The notes beneath the pieces were generated by a model. The model was not told the origin of the DNA and did no database searches. It saw only the letters and a list, made by a program, of their open reading frames with translations. From NCBI GenBank assembly GCA_904419835.1, contig CAJFTA010000031.1, positions 1 to 26,871 of the forward strand: a DNA stretch of 26,871 nucleotides, given 5' to 3'. This stretch comes from an uncultured Pseudoflavonifractor sp. (GTDB lineage: Bacteria; Bacillota; Clostridia; Oscillospirales; Oscillospiraceae). Shown here one piece after another: positions 1 through 7,650 of the stretch. The position numbers and the translations under genes were made by a program. Every line of letters begins with the position of its first letter. The first letter of the stretch is position 1.

Positions 1-26
1 GACATGCGCCTCGAAAATGACACTTC

Positions 27-79
27 TCATGAAATTTTTGCCGACAATTTCATCAGAAATCGAGGCAAAAATTTCATGA
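27..79. repeat. Inverted repeat with 16-bp perfect arms
   Basis: Positions 27-42 and 64-79 are exact reverse complements. The 21-nt spacer holds a smaller inverted repeat (47-51 with 56-60), so the whole can fold as a nested hairpin. It is non-coding and lies just before another hairpin at 87-116, downstream of the minus-strand acetyltransferase operon. A terminator or a mobile palindromic repeat are both possible; the sequence does not decide. Confidence 0.5.
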
Positions 80-86
80 AGCTCCT

Positions 87-116
87 TCGAAAAAGTGGCT
101 TCCGCCACTTTTTCGA
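87..116 (-). terminator. Hairpin terminator of the 141-1879 operon
   Basis: Positions 87-99 pair perfectly with 104-116 around a TTCC loop. The outer stem is A-rich on one side and T-rich on the other, so either transcript ends in a U-rich run. It follows the stop codon of the minus-strand acetyltransferase at 141. The right arm and flank (107-123) share 17 identical bases with another hairpin at 2697-2713. Confidence 0.6.
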
Positions 117-140
117 CAGCCTGCCTCCCTTGTTTGTTTT

Positions 141-584
141 CTAAAGTCCTCTTTGCAGATAGACCATATCCACCAGCTGAACCCCGCACTCATAGATTGG
201 ATGGTCGTAGTAGTCGGTGAAAAAATTCCTGACCACATGGTGTCTGCGAAAGCCGCAGGCCTCATAAAACGGGATGGTGGCCGGGCTGTCTCCGGTGCCC
301 GCCTGCAAAACCGAGTACTGCCCCCCATACGTCTTTACCAGGAAGTCAACGAGGGCCCTTCCATAGCCCCTGCCCTGGAATCCAGGCTCCACAGCAATAT
401 TTTTCAGTTCCAGAACGCCGGCCCCCTCATCGGTTACCACGCATTCAGCTTTGATTCCGTCATCCTCCAGTACGTACATCGTTCCCCGCTCCAGATAGCG
501 GTCCACCATGTCCTCCTGCTCGTCCGCCAGCAGAAGCAGCGTGAGGTACCGCTTTTTGCCGTTCTCCACTTTCCTGATTTTCAT
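141..584 (-). CDS. GNAT family N-acetyltransferase
   Basis: This 147-aa protein is a single GNAT domain that transfers an acetyl group from acetyl-CoA to an unknown amine. Motif A, which binds the pyrophosphate of acetyl-CoA, is visible as QGRGYG at residues 70-75. The usual C-terminal block FYEACGF lies at 106-112. Length is normal for the family. The start ATG overlaps the stop of the upstream 253-aa gene as ATGA (581-584), so translation is probably coupled. It is the last gene of a three-gene minus-strand operon. The substrate cannot be told from sequence; small-molecule or antibiotic acetylation are family possibilities. Confidence 0.85.
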   Translation of the reverse strand: MKIRKVENGKKRYLTLLLLADEQEDMVDRYLERGTMYVLEDDGIKAECVVTDEGAGVLELKNIAVEPGFQGRGYGRALVDFLVKTYGGQYSVLQAGTGDSPATIPFYEACGFRRHHVVRNFFTDYYDHPIYECGVQLVDMVYLQRGL

Positions 585-1342
585 AGGCGCTCCTTACTTT
601 TCAGCATCCGCTTCAGAGAGGCGGCGTCCAGCAGATTCACCGTCACAAATCTGCCCTGATAAAATACCGCCCAGTTATTGAACACGCAGGGCAGATTCTT
701 GGCCTTTTCCAGGGTGTCCACTGGGATGAGCGTACAGGGAACGCCCATGTCCTGGCAGGTTTTCCCCACCAGCTCCACACTCTGGTGGATGTAGGGACAC
801 TGCGGGCTGTAATAGACCGTCAGTTCCCGGCCCTCAATCTTCTGCTCCTTGGCATGTCCGGCAAACCGGGGCTTTGTCCCGTCAAAGGAGAGGGCCAGCA
901 GCCGGTAACCGCCCGGGGCGGTGTCCACTGTTTCAAGCCCATATTTCTCCCCAAAGGCCTGGTCAGAGAGCCATGCTTTTTGTTTTTCCGCGCCCAGCAT
1001 ACAGACGCCGGATTTCCCTTTGGCCCTGGCATCGGCCAGACAGTACTCCATCAGCTGCCTGCCGCAGCCCCTGCCCTTGAATTCGCCCGAGACCCACAGG
1101 CAGTAGAGGTAGAGGTAGTTCTCCCCCTCCACCGGCACCCAGGCGGTCTCCAGCGGAGCGTACTCGATGAATGCCACGCCCTTGGCGTCCAGTTTGCGGA
1201 ACACATGGCCTTCTTTCAGCCGCTCTCTGAGCCAGGTGCGCTTGGCCTCCACACCGGGATGGGGCTTTCTGCTGCGGATGATGCAGCACAAATGCTCCTG
1301 CGCCAGATTGTCTTCCGTCAGGTTGATAAATTGGCCGTTCAC
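581..1342 (-). CDS. GNAT acetyltransferase with C-terminal YoaP-like domain
   Basis: This 253-aa protein has two parts. Residues about 1-150 are a GNAT domain with the acetyl-CoA motif GRGCG near residue 90. Residues about 165-250 resemble the YoaP-like C-terminal domain often fused to such acetyltransferases, with a thioredoxin-fold look (a beta strand, then CPYIH at 182-186). The start is a GTG; no ATG fits the family N-terminus, and the ribosome site is weak, fitting coupling to the DHFR-like gene that ends 6 bp upstream. It overlaps the next gene by 4 bp. The substrate is unknown. The family assignment is from recognition of the layout, not a search. Confidence 0.8.
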   Translation of the reverse strand: MNGQFINLTEDNLAQEHLCCIIRSRKPHPGVEAKRTWLRERLKEGHVFRKLDAKGVAFIEYAPLETAWVPVEGENYLYLYCLWVSGEFKGRGCGRQLMEYCLADARAKGKSGVCMLGAEKQKAWLSDQAFGEKYGLETVDTAPGGYRLLALSFDGTKPRFAGHAKEQKIEGRELTVYYSPQCPYIHQSVELVGKTCQDMGVPCTLIPVDTLEKAKNLPCVFNNWAVFYQGRFVTVNLLDAASLKRMLKSKERL

Positions 1343-1348
1343 CGCTTG

Positions 1349-1879
1349 TCACCGCTTTTCGTATACCAGATCCACAATCCCGTTCCAATGCTCCGTTCCC
1401 ACCAGCGTCAGCGGCAGCTCCTGCGCCAGCTCCGGGAACAGCCGCACGCCTTTGCCCAGCACCGTGGGAATAATCGACAGCCACAGCTTATCGATCCGGC
1501 CCGCTCTCAGCAGCTGTCCGGCCACGGACGCACCGCCGCAGATCCAGATATTCCCCTCCCGCTCGGTTTTCAGCTTGTCCGCCAGGGCGGCGGGCTCCCC
1601 GTGCCAGAAGCAGACCTCCTCCCGGTCCGCCTCCTGCCGGTGGGTCACCACATAGCAGGGGCAGCCCTGGTAGGGCCAGCTGTCCGGGGCGAGCTCTGTG
1701 GCGAGCTGGTGGTAGGTGGTCCACCCCATGACAATGGTATCCACTGTCTCATAAAACGCCGGGTAGCTGCCGGGGGCGTCCGGCTCGCTGCCGTCGCCGG
1801 TCAGCCAACTCACGCCGCCCCGCTGGTCCGCGATATATCCATCCACGCTCATGGCGAGATACAAAACGGTCTTTCCCAT
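1349..1879 (-). CDS. Dihydrofolate reductase family protein (RibD C-terminal type)
   Basis: This 176-aa protein matches the DHFR-like / RibD C-terminal reductase fold. It has an N-terminal strand followed by SVDGYIA, a central TIVMGWTTY segment like the MGRxTY of the family, and a GGASVAGQLLRAGRIDKL nucleotide-binding stretch. Such proteins bind NADPH; many stand-alone members have no known substrate. Two in-frame ATGs exist. The one at 1879 is chosen because AAGGAGGG lies 7 nt before it, whereas it abuts the ATG at 1885 directly. It opens the operon with the two GNAT genes and follows a promoter at 1901-1929. Confidence 0.8.
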   Translation of the reverse strand: MGKTVLYLAMSVDGYIADQRGGVSWLTGDGSEPDAPGSYPAFYETVDTIVMGWTTYHQLATELAPDSWPYQGCPCYVVTHRQEADREEVCFWHGEPAALADKLKTEREGNIWICGGASVAGQLLRAGRIDKLWLSIIPTVLGKGVRLFPELAQELPLTLVGTEHWNGIVDLVYEKR

Positions 1880-1900
1880 AAACATCCCTCCTTTTCCCCT

Positions 1901-1929
1901 ATTGTACCCAATGGCCGCAAAAAGAACAA
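1901..1929 (-). promoter_or_regulatory. Sigma-A-type promoter of the DHFR/GNAT operon
   Basis: On the minus strand TTGTTC (1929-1924) and TACAAT (1906-1901) are separated by 17 nt and end about 20 nt before the start codon at 1879. It is divergent from the promoter of the TfoX-N gene. Confidence 0.6.
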
Positions 1930-1967
1930 GGCGGAACGAAACATAACAGACGGTTGTCCGGTTTCTG

Positions 1968-1976
1968 TGCTATAAT
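1968..1976 (+). promoter_or_regulatory. Extended -10 promoter of the TfoX-N gene
   Basis: TGCTATAAT is a perfect extended -10 element 46 nt before the ATG at 2023. No good -35 sits at 17 nt, which is common for extended -10 promoters. Confidence 0.6.
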
Positions 1977-2022
1977 ACAGATAAGCACAGGGGCGCACTG
2001 CGCCGCAAGGGAGGGCAGCAAA

Positions 2023-2337
2023 ATGGCATCCCACCGTGATTTTGTGGATTACGTGGCCGAACAGCTGCGGGAGGCGGGGGTTATCCGGGCCAAGCGCATG
2101 TTCGGGGAATACGGCCTGTACTGTGACGGGATTTTTTTCGCCGTTATCTGTGACGACCAGCTGTTTGTCAAGCGCACGCCCCAGGGGGAAGAGGCCTTTC
2201 CCAACCTGCCCAAGGCTCCCCCCTATGCGGGGGCAAAGGACTATATTCTGGTGGAGGACGTGGACGACCGGGAGACCATGGCCGCCCTTGTCCGGCTCAC
2301 CTGCCTGGCGCTGGCGCCCAAAAAGCGGTGGGAATAG
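2023..2337 (+). CDS. TfoX N-terminal domain protein
   Basis: This 104-aa protein is a stand-alone TfoX/Sxy N-terminal domain. The hallmark is RMFGEYGLYCDGIFFAVI (about residues 25-42), followed by a short strand with LFVKR and a C-terminal helix. In gammaproteobacteria TfoX regulates competence, but stand-alone N-domains in Firmicutes have no settled role, so none is assigned. The ATG at 2023 is preceded by AAGGGAGG (2008-2015) at good spacing; the in-frame ATG at 1954 lies upstream of the -10 box and is rejected. It is monocistronic and convergent with the GNAT gene at 2754. Confidence 0.8.
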   Translation: MASHRDFVDYVAEQLREAGVIRAKRMFGEYGLYCDGIFFAVICDDQLFVKRTPQGEEAFPNLPKAPPYAGAKDYILVEDVDDRETMAALVRLTCLALAPKKRWE

Positions 2338-2460
2338 TCCTGCCTCTCCCCCCCCAGGGATTCCAGCTGCCCCCATTTGTCAGACAGTATGGTATGCTGA
2401 ATGACAAACGGGGTGTTTTGCTGTCCCGAACCCCTGTCTCCAGGGGCTTCCCGGCGACGG

Positions 2461-2495
2461 CAAAGGGCCTGCGGCGCTTTGCCGCAGGCCCTTTG
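2461..2495 (+). terminator. Strong hairpin after the TfoX-N gene
   Basis: Positions 2461-2475 pair with 2481-2495, a 15-bp perfect GC-rich stem with loop GCTTT. The 27-bp core 2465-2491 recurs exactly at 2715-2741. Confidence 0.6.
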
Positions 2496-2588
2496 CGTGT
2501 CGAAAAGCCTCAGTTGAACAGAATCGGCCTGTGTCGGGGCGGGGGAGCGCGAGGGGGCAGCCGCCCGCCTCGCATGGAATCGAATGCC

Positions 2589-2742
2589 CCGGAGGCCTTG
2601 CGCGGCAAGTCCTCCGGCAAGCGAAGCGAGGACTTTTCCGCCGCTGTGCGGCGGAAAAGTAACGGCATTTTGAAAGGCTGTCGAAAAAGTCCAAGGACTT
2701 TTTCGACAGCCTGAGGGCCTGCGGCGCTTTGCCGCAGGCCCT
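2589..2742. repeat. Cluster of four consecutive hairpins
   Basis: Four inverted repeats follow one another: 2589-2595/2611-2617, 2632-2644/2648-2660, 2675-2692/2695-2712 (18-bp perfect stem) and 2714-2725/2731-2742. They fill the space between two convergent genes. The last two probably stop the minus-strand GNAT transcript from 2754. The density of stems, and the sharing of pieces with 2465-2491 and 107-123, suggest an intergenic repeat family as well as terminators. No coding potential is supported in 2338-2753. Confidence 0.55.
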
Positions 2743-2753
2743 CCTTCTTCCCG

Positions 2754-3374
2754 TTAAAACAGCTGCCCGGGCAGCTTCAATTTCTCCTTCGGCGGGAAAT
2801 TCCGGTCAAAGGCGTCCGCCGCCGCCTCGTCCACATAGTAGCCCTGAGGCGTGTGGTAGACGCCGGTGACGCCGTCCAGAAACCCCGGCCGGAGCTCCTT
2901 CAGCAGGAAATAGGGCGCCGTCTCCGGCTCCTCGCCGCAGCAGATACCCCGGGCGCCTGCCGCCGCAAAGCCGGACCTGCCGTAGAAATCCGGGCTGCCC
3001 TCGATGCACAGGGCCCCCGCGCCCAGCTCTTTGGCCCGCTCCATAGACTCGTCCAGCAGCCGCTTGCCCAGGCCCTGGCGCTGGCAGTCCGGGCGGATGC
3101 TGATGGGGCCGAAGGTCATCACTGGGATCTCCCGGCCGTCATCGGCCGTGATGGACGCCCGCATATACATGACATGCCCTATCAGCTGCCCTTCCCGCTC
3201 CATGACCAGATCCAGCTCGGGCACAAAGGCGGGGTCGTTCCGCAGCACGTGGACCACATAGTGCTCCGTGCAGCCGGGGCGGTACACGTTCCAAAAGGCC
3301 TCCCGGGTCAGGCGCTCCACGGCGGCATAGTCTGCGGCGGTCTCTCTGCGAATGATAATCTTGTCTTGTTCCAT
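2754..3374 (-). CDS. GNAT family N-acetyltransferase
   Basis: This 206-aa protein is a GNAT acetyltransferase. It begins with a beta strand IIIRRETAADYAAVERLT, then shows motif A as CQRQGLGKRLL (about residues 97-107) and the later GSPDFYGRSGF block typical of COG3153-like members. The C-terminus has an extra segment of about 50 residues after the domain. The ATG at 3374 is preceded by GGGGGAG at 7 nt. A longer frame starting at 3485 adds 37 residues unlike the family and has its ribosome site only 2 nt away. The substrate is unknown. It is transcribed alone from a promoter at 3524-3552. Confidence 0.8.
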   Translation of the reverse strand: MEQDKIIIRRETAADYAAVERLTREAFWNVYRPGCTEHYVVHVLRNDPAFVPELDLVMEREGQLIGHVMYMRASITADDGREIPVMTFGPISIRPDCQRQGLGKRLLDESMERAKELGAGALCIEGSPDFYGRSGFAAAGARGICCGEEPETAPYFLLKELRPGFLDGVTGVYHTPQGYYVDEAAADAFDRNFPPKEKLKLPGQLF

Positions 3375-3523
3375 GATTGTCTCCCCCTGAATATCGTCGG
3401 TTCCATGTGGGGAGGCGGGAGAATGACGCTCCGGCCTCCCGGTCAGGGTACAATCTCCAAGGTGTTGTCTCGTTTCAAACAGCATATCTCCTGAATCGAA
3501 TTTCCGGCGCTGCCGGTACCGTC

Positions 3524-3552
3524 ATCATACCATGTTCCTCCGCCGTCCGCAA
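3524..3552 (-). promoter_or_regulatory. Promoter of the GNAT gene at 2754-3374
   Basis: TTGCGG (3552-3547) and TATGAT (3529-3524) on the minus strand are spaced by exactly 17 nt. The leader to the start codon is about 145 nt. Confidence 0.5.
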
Positions 3553-3567
3553 GGGCCGCGGCTTGCA

Positions 3568-4326
3568 TTATTTTACCCAGTGGACCACGGCGTCCCGCAG
3601 GAAACGGGCGCAGCCGGGAACCTGACTGTCGTAGTAGGCGGTAAACCGCTCGTCCGCCACATACAGCTCCACAATCCCCCGGTGCCTGGCCGGGTCGTAC
3701 CGGTTCCCGGTGACGGTGAGCCACCGGCGGTGGAGGGCGGCAATCTCCTCTCCCGCCGCTCCCTCCGGGGACAGCCCGGCCCGGACGGCCGCCTCCAGCC
3801 GCGCCTGAATCTCCCGGCCCAGGCCGGTCCACGCCCGGTACTGCTCCTGGGTCAGGTTCATCACCGCCGCGTTGGCCTGGTCCATCTGGTCGTCGCCGTA
3901 TTTGGCGCGGATCTCCGCCCCATAGGCCTCCTCATTGTGCTCCACAGTCCGTTTTTTAAACGCCTCAAACTTCTGCTCGTCGCGCATAATTTCCTTCCTT
4001 TCCTCCGCTCCGATGGTGTTTTTCACCGAGCGGATCAGCTGCTCCAGCCGTTCCCGCTCCGCCTCCAGGGCGGCCAGATGGCTTTGCAGGGCGGCCAGGC
4101 GGTCAAAGGAGGGGTCATCCAGACATTCCCTGATGCGGGCCAGCCCCACCCCGAGGGCCCGGTAATAGAGGATGTCCTGCAGCCGGTCCACCTCCGCGCC
4201 GCCGTAGTAGCGGTAGCCGCTCTCCGCCACCCGGCTGGGCTTCAGCAGGCCGATCTGGTCGTACCAGCGCAGGGTGCGGGTGGTCACCCCGGACAGGCGC
4301 GACAGCTCCTGAATGGAATACTCCAT
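3568..4326 (-). CDS. MerR family regulator with TipAS drug-binding domain
   Basis: This 252-aa protein is a MerR-family transcription regulator. Residues 1-70 are the winged helix: YSIQELSRLSGVTTRTLRWYD is the recognition region, then GYRYY. Residues 70-115 form the dimer coiled coil. Residues about 125-250 match the TipAS antibiotic-recognition domain, including FEAFKKRTVEHNEEAYG. Family members such as TipA and Mta bind drug-like ligands and activate their own promoter and efflux genes. The ATG at 4326 follows AGGGAGGG at 6 nt. Its own promoter has the 19-bp spacer usual for MerR control, so autoregulation is likely. No efflux gene is adjacent, so the target is unknown. Confidence 0.85.
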   Translation of the reverse strand: MEYSIQELSRLSGVTTRTLRWYDQIGLLKPSRVAESGYRYYGGAEVDRLQDILYYRALGVGLARIRECLDDPSFDRLAALQSHLAALEAERERLEQLIRSVKNTIGAEERKEIMRDEQKFEAFKKRTVEHNEEAYGAEIRAKYGDDQMDQANAAVMNLTQEQYRAWTGLGREIQARLEAAVRAGLSPEGAAGEEIAALHRRWLTVTGNRYDPARHRGIVELYVADERFTAYYDSQVPGCARFLRDAVVHWVK

Positions 4327-4347
4327 GAAAATCCCTCCCTGAGCACA

Positions 4348-4378
4348 AGCATAGCAGTTGACGCGGCGGCAGAGTCAA
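4348..4378 (-). promoter_or_regulatory. MerR-type promoter with 19-bp spacer and dyad operator
   Basis: On the minus strand TTGACT (4378-4373) and TATGCT (4353-4348) are separated by 19 nt. A dyad TTGAC-N11-GTCAA (4358-4378) lies within the spacer and -35. Overlong spacers are the hallmark of promoters untwisted by MerR proteins, and the gene downstream is a MerR protein. Confidence 0.65.
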
Positions 4379-4384
4379 GGGGCA

Positions 4385-4430
4385 TTTTCAGTTCCGGCCA
4401 CTGAGGGTTTTCAGTTCCGGCCACTGAGGG
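4385..4430. repeat. Two perfect tandem copies of a 23-bp unit
   Basis: Positions 4385-4407 and 4408-4430 are identical, head to tail. The unit lies upstream of the MerR promoter and downstream of the membrane-protein operon. Confidence 0.8.
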
Positions 4431-4463
4431 TATTCCGGTTTTCCCCGTCTCACCGGCTGCGCT

Positions 4464-4491
4464 CCCGGCCCCGGATTTGTCCGGGGCCGGG
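4464..4491 (-). terminator. GC-rich hairpin ending the two-component operon
   Basis: Positions 4464-4475 pair with 4480-4491 (12 bp) around TTTG. It lies 30 bp after the stop of the 127-aa gene. No clear U-tract follows on the minus strand, so termination strength is uncertain. Confidence 0.45.
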
Positions 4492-4521
4492 GCTTCTCGA
4501 TGCCGTCATGCCTGTACTGTT

Positions 4522-4905
4522 TTACTGCTCCATCAGCTCCTCTGTCAGCCGGAGAATCTCCGGCGCCAGCCGCTCCCGCTCCCGGCGGGTGATGCGGCCG
4601 TACAGCGGATAGGCCAGGCATATGCCGGCAATCCCCGCCAGACCAATCACAATGCCGGGTATAAACAGCCGTCCGCCCCACACCATGGTGCAGCACATCC
4701 CCACGCCCAGGACCAGGCAGCCGGAAATCCCCAGCGCCAGCGCCGCCGGCATCCCCTTCCTGGTCACGCTCTGGTCCAGCCGGCGCAGCTGCTCCAGCTT
4801 GGACTCCTGTCTGCCGGTGTACTTGTCCCGTATCCGCCGGACCTCCTCCTGCTGCCTGGCAGAATAGGTATATGCAAAGGTCCCGCTGTGTTCCTCATGC
4901 GTCAT
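4522..4905 (-). CDS. Small membrane protein with two transmembrane segments
   Basis: This 127-aa protein is not assigned to a named family. It has a charged N-terminal region (1-50, partly coiled-coil-like), two hydrophobic helices (about 53-75 and 81-99) and a charged C-terminal helix, giving a hairpin in the membrane with both ends probably cytoplasmic. The first helix carries GVGMCCTMVW, closely matching GVGMCMTMVW in the 123-aa protein at 8059-8430. It is the last gene of the two-component operon. Its ATG lies inside the end of the 299-aa gene (11-bp overlap), with GGAG 9 nt upstream. A role with the sensor kinase is possible but inferred only from position. Confidence 0.7.
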   Translation of the reverse strand: MTHEEHSGTFAYTYSARQQEEVRRIRDKYTGRQESKLEQLRRLDQSVTRKGMPAALALGISGCLVLGVGMCCTMVWGGRLFIPGIVIGLAGIAGICLAYPLYGRITRRERERLAPEILRLTEELMEQ

Positions 4906-5794
4906 AATCCAGTACTCCTTTTTTCATCCGGCGCAGCTCTTTTACCGCCCGGGCCATCATGTACAGCCCCATGACCAGCACGGCCAGACACACCACGCCG
5001 CCGCTGGCGGCCAGCATGATCCGCCGGAAAACGGCCTCATCCGCACCGCCGAAGGCGTTGAGCATGGCCGTCTCCAGAGACAGCATGGACACCAGCGCCG
5101 CAGCCAGGCTGATGGCCTTGGCCGCTGACAGCACCGGGCTGTTGTACCGGCGGCAGCGCACCATGTTGATGACAGCCATGGTCATGGTATAGAAGGTATA
5201 GGCCGCCATGGCGATTGTTGTGATGGGATGGTGGGTAAAGCCCCGGTTCTGCCCCACCATATAGGACACGATGACCGCCAGCGCCGCGTTCATCGCCGCC
5301 AGCGCGCAGCCGCAGCCGAGAAAGAGGCGGTATTCGCCCCGCAGATTCTTCCCCAGCCTGTTCCGGCCCATCTCCAGCAGCAGGGCGCAGCGCATGAGCA
5401 GCAGCAGGCCGTAATAGGCGCTCAGGGCGTAGTACCAGACGGAGCGGCTGTGGATTCCCATCCCCAGCTGAAGCAGGGCGTATCCGCCGTTGGCGGCCAC
5501 GGAGGGGATCAGAGTCAGCCGGGCCCGCAGGCCGGCGTCTGCCATGTACCGGTTGACCCGGGATTCCTTCCCCGCCAGCCGCCGGACGCCCCGCGCCAGT
5601 GCGGGGATTCTCACGCACACCAGCGTGAGCCCGTAGGCCGAGAGCGTATAGGCCGCGTACACCCCCGGGCTTCCCTCCTCTCCGGCCAAAAATGCCCAGA
5701 GCAGCGCGGCCGCCGCCGCGGACGCCGTCAGAACAACCAGCGCCGGATGGGGAAAGAACAGCTTACGCAGTATTATGTTCCGGCCCTTGCTCAT
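4895..5794 (-). CDS. Polytopic membrane protein of unknown function
   Basis: This 299-aa protein is strongly hydrophobic, with about eight predicted transmembrane helices (roughly 17-37, 44-66, 95-113, 120-142, 153-173, 183-205, 218-240 and 250-275), separated by short basic loops that place the N-terminus in the cytoplasm. I recognise no catalytic motif. GGAGGG precedes the ATG at 5794 by 6 nt. The gene overlaps the kinase gene by 32 bp and the 127-aa gene by 11 bp, so all are cotranslated. In such an arrangement the membrane protein could be a sensor partner or the regulated output of the two-component system; this is inference. Confidence 0.75.
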   Translation of the reverse strand: MSKGRNIILRKLFFPHPALVVLTASAAAAALLWAFLAGEEGSPGVYAAYTLSAYGLTLVCVRIPALARGVRRLAGKESRVNRYMADAGLRARLTLIPSVAANGGYALLQLGMGIHSRSVWYYALSAYYGLLLLMRCALLLEMGRNRLGKNLRGEYRLFLGCGCALAAMNAALAVIVSYMVGQNRGFTHHPITTIAMAAYTFYTMTMAVINMVRCRRYNSPVLSAAKAISLAAALVSMLSLETAMLNAFGGADEAVFRRIMLAASGGVVCLAVLVMGLYMMARAVKELRRMKKGVLDYDA

Positions 5795-6863
5795 CCCGAT
5801 CCCTCCGCAGCTTTACGGTAAAGGTGCTGCCCACGCACACCTGGCTGGTCACCGAGATCTCGCTTCCGGTAATGTCGATGATCCGCTTTACCAGCGCCAG
5901 ACCCAGCCCGTTCCCCTGGGTGGCATGGGAGGTATCCCCCTGATAGAATTTGTCGAATATCCGCCTGCCCGTCTCGGGCGGGATGCCGCACCCGGTGTCC
6001 GACACCTCTACCACCGCCAGCTCTCCCTCCGTCCTCAGGCGAAGGGTCACGCGGCCCCCCGGCTCGGTAAATTTCAGGGCGTTGGAGAACAGGTTGTTCC
6101 ACACAAGGCCCATCATCTCGCTGTCCGTGCGCACCAGCACGCCGGGCTGGACGTCCGCCTCAATCTCGACGCCCTTTTCCTCCCAGAGCGCTTCAAAGCC
6201 CAGCAGGCACCGGCACAGCTGCTCGCTCAGGTCGAAGGCCTGGGCCTGGGGGAAAATCTGCTGGTTCTCCAGTTTGTTCAGCCGCAGGATATTGGTGATG
6301 AGGTCGGCCAGGCGGCGGGACGCACCCTCGATGGCCCCGGCGTATTCCACCCGCTCCTCCTCCCGCAGGCCGGGCTGCCGGAGCATGGATGCGTAGTTCT
6401 GCATAACCGACAGGGGCGTTTTCAGCTCGTGGGACACGTTGGCGATGAAGTCCGTCCGCAGCGTCTCGGTGCCCGCCAGCTCCTCCGCCAGCTTATTGAA
6501 GCAGGCGATGATCTCGTTGAACCGGTTCTCCCCCACCAGGCTGTGGATGGGCCGCAGCCTGACGGTGAAGTCCCCCTGCATGATCCGCCGGGCCCCCTCG
6601 GTGATCTGCCGGACCGGACGATCCACGGTGATTTTGCGGCGTATGCTGTCAATGACCGTGCAGGCCAGGCTGAGCAGCAGAATGTTGCCGAAGGTCAGCT
6701 TTGCCGCCATGCTCACGTTCTCCTCCGTCAGCGCCAGGTCGACGCGGTGGGACAGGGCGTTGAGGAAGAGCAGCATGGAGCAGGTGATGACAAAGGCCAT
6801 CAGCAGGAAAAAGAGCAGATAGCGGTACAGCGCCATCAGTGCCGCCCGGACCTTCCCCTTCAT
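5763..6863 (-). CDS. Sensor histidine kinase (HAMP-HisKA-HATPase)
   Basis: This 366-aa kinase senses a signal and phosphorylates the response regulator encoded just upstream. Two transmembrane helices (about 11-34 and 55-75) enclose only some 20 outside residues, so the signal may be within the membrane or come from a partner. HAMP follows at 76-130. The H-box SHELKTP carries the phospho-acceptor His145, and the ATPase has NNLFSNALKF (N-box, 256-265), DTGCGIP (G1, 289-295) and GNGLGLA (G2, 317-323). All catalytic motifs are intact. The start overlaps the regulator stop as ATGA (6860-6863). It resembles the small kinases of peptide-antibiotic or envelope-stress systems. Confidence 0.9.
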   Translation of the reverse strand: MKGKVRAALMALYRYLLFFLLMAFVITCSMLLFLNALSHRVDLALTEENVSMAAKLTFGNILLLSLACTVIDSIRRKITVDRPVRQITEGARRIMQGDFTVRLRPIHSLVGENRFNEIIACFNKLAEELAGTETLRTDFIANVSHELKTPLSVMQNYASMLRQPGLREEERVEYAGAIEGASRRLADLITNILRLNKLENQQIFPQAQAFDLSEQLCRCLLGFEALWEEKGVEIEADVQPGVLVRTDSEMMGLVWNNLFSNALKFTEPGGRVTLRLRTEGELAVVEVSDTGCGIPPETGRRIFDKFYQGDTSHATQGNGLGLALVKRIIDITGSEISVTSQVCVGSTFTVKLRRDRDEQGPEHNTA

Positions 6864-7531
6864 TTCAGCACCGCCTTATAGCCCAGGCCGTGGACGGTGA
6901 CAATCTCAAACGCGCCGCAGGCGGCCAGCTTGCTGCGCAGCTTGGTCATATACACGTCCACCGTCCGGGGGCCGGAGGCGGTGTCCACCCCCCAGAATTC
7001 GTCCATGAGCTGGCTGCGGGTGAAGGTCTTTTTCGGATAGGACAGGAGCTTGTACAGCAGGCTGAACTCCCGGGCGGTCAGGGAGATCTCCTCCCCGTCC
7101 AGACAGGCCGTGTGCTCGTCGGCGTCCATCACAAAGCTGCCCACTTCAATCTTCCGGCTGGCGGCAATCTTCGCCCGGCGCAGCAGCGCGCCGATGCGCA
7201 GCAGCAGCTCGTCCAGGTCGATGGGCTTGACCATGTAGTCGTCCACCCCCGCCCGGTAGCCCCGCTGCTTGGCGGTAAAGTCGTCCCGGGCGGTCATGAA
7301 GAGGATGGGGATGTTCTCATTGAGGGTGCGCACCGACTGGACAAATTCAAAGCCGTCAATGTCCGGCATCATAATATCGGACACAATCAGGTCAAATACC
7401 GTCTCATACATGGCGTCGTAGGCCTCGGAGGCGCTCAGGCACCCCACGGCCTCATAGCCGTTGCGGTTGAGAAAGGCACACACGCCCCGGTTGAGCGCCT
7501 TGTCGTCCTCCACCACCAGGATTTTAAACAT
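6860..7531 (-). CDS. OmpR/PhoB family response regulator
   Basis: This 223-aa regulator has a receiver domain (1-118) with the acidic pair ED (8-9), phospho-acceptor Asp52 in SDIMMPDIDG, Thr80 and Lys102 of VKPID. A C-terminal winged helix (about 128-222) carries LTAREFSLLYKLL and the RTVDVYMTKLRSKL recognition helix, followed by the VHGLGYK wing. Phosphorylation by the neighbouring kinase should drive dimerisation and DNA binding. The start at 7531 is chosen because GGAGGGG sits 5-6 nt before it and the family starts with this FKILVVEDD; a 14-residue-longer frame is rejected. It is the first gene of the four-gene operon. Confidence 0.9.
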   Translation of the reverse strand: MFKILVVEDDKALNRGVCAFLNRNGYEAVGCLSASEAYDAMYETVFDLIVSDIMMPDIDGFEFVQSVRTLNENIPILFMTARDDFTAKQRGYRAGVDDYMVKPIDLDELLLRIGALLRRAKIAASRKIEVGSFVMDADEHTACLDGEEISLTAREFSLLYKLLSYPKKTFTRSQLMDEFWGVDTASGPRTVDVYMTKLRSKLAACGAFEIVTVHGLGYKAVLK

Positions 7532-7650
7532 GAATACCCCTCCCATATGCGGCGTTCCGGAGTATGATACCATGCAAATGTTAACGTTTTGTTTTCATCC
7601 GCCCCCTTCCGGCAGAGAAGTTTTCTTCTCAGCCGCTTTTGACTAAGACG

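Noticed and set aside
3375..3485. 37-residue N-terminal extension of the GNAT protein
   Set aside because: Unlike the family; the ribosome site is only 2 nt from that ATG, and a better start exists at 3374.
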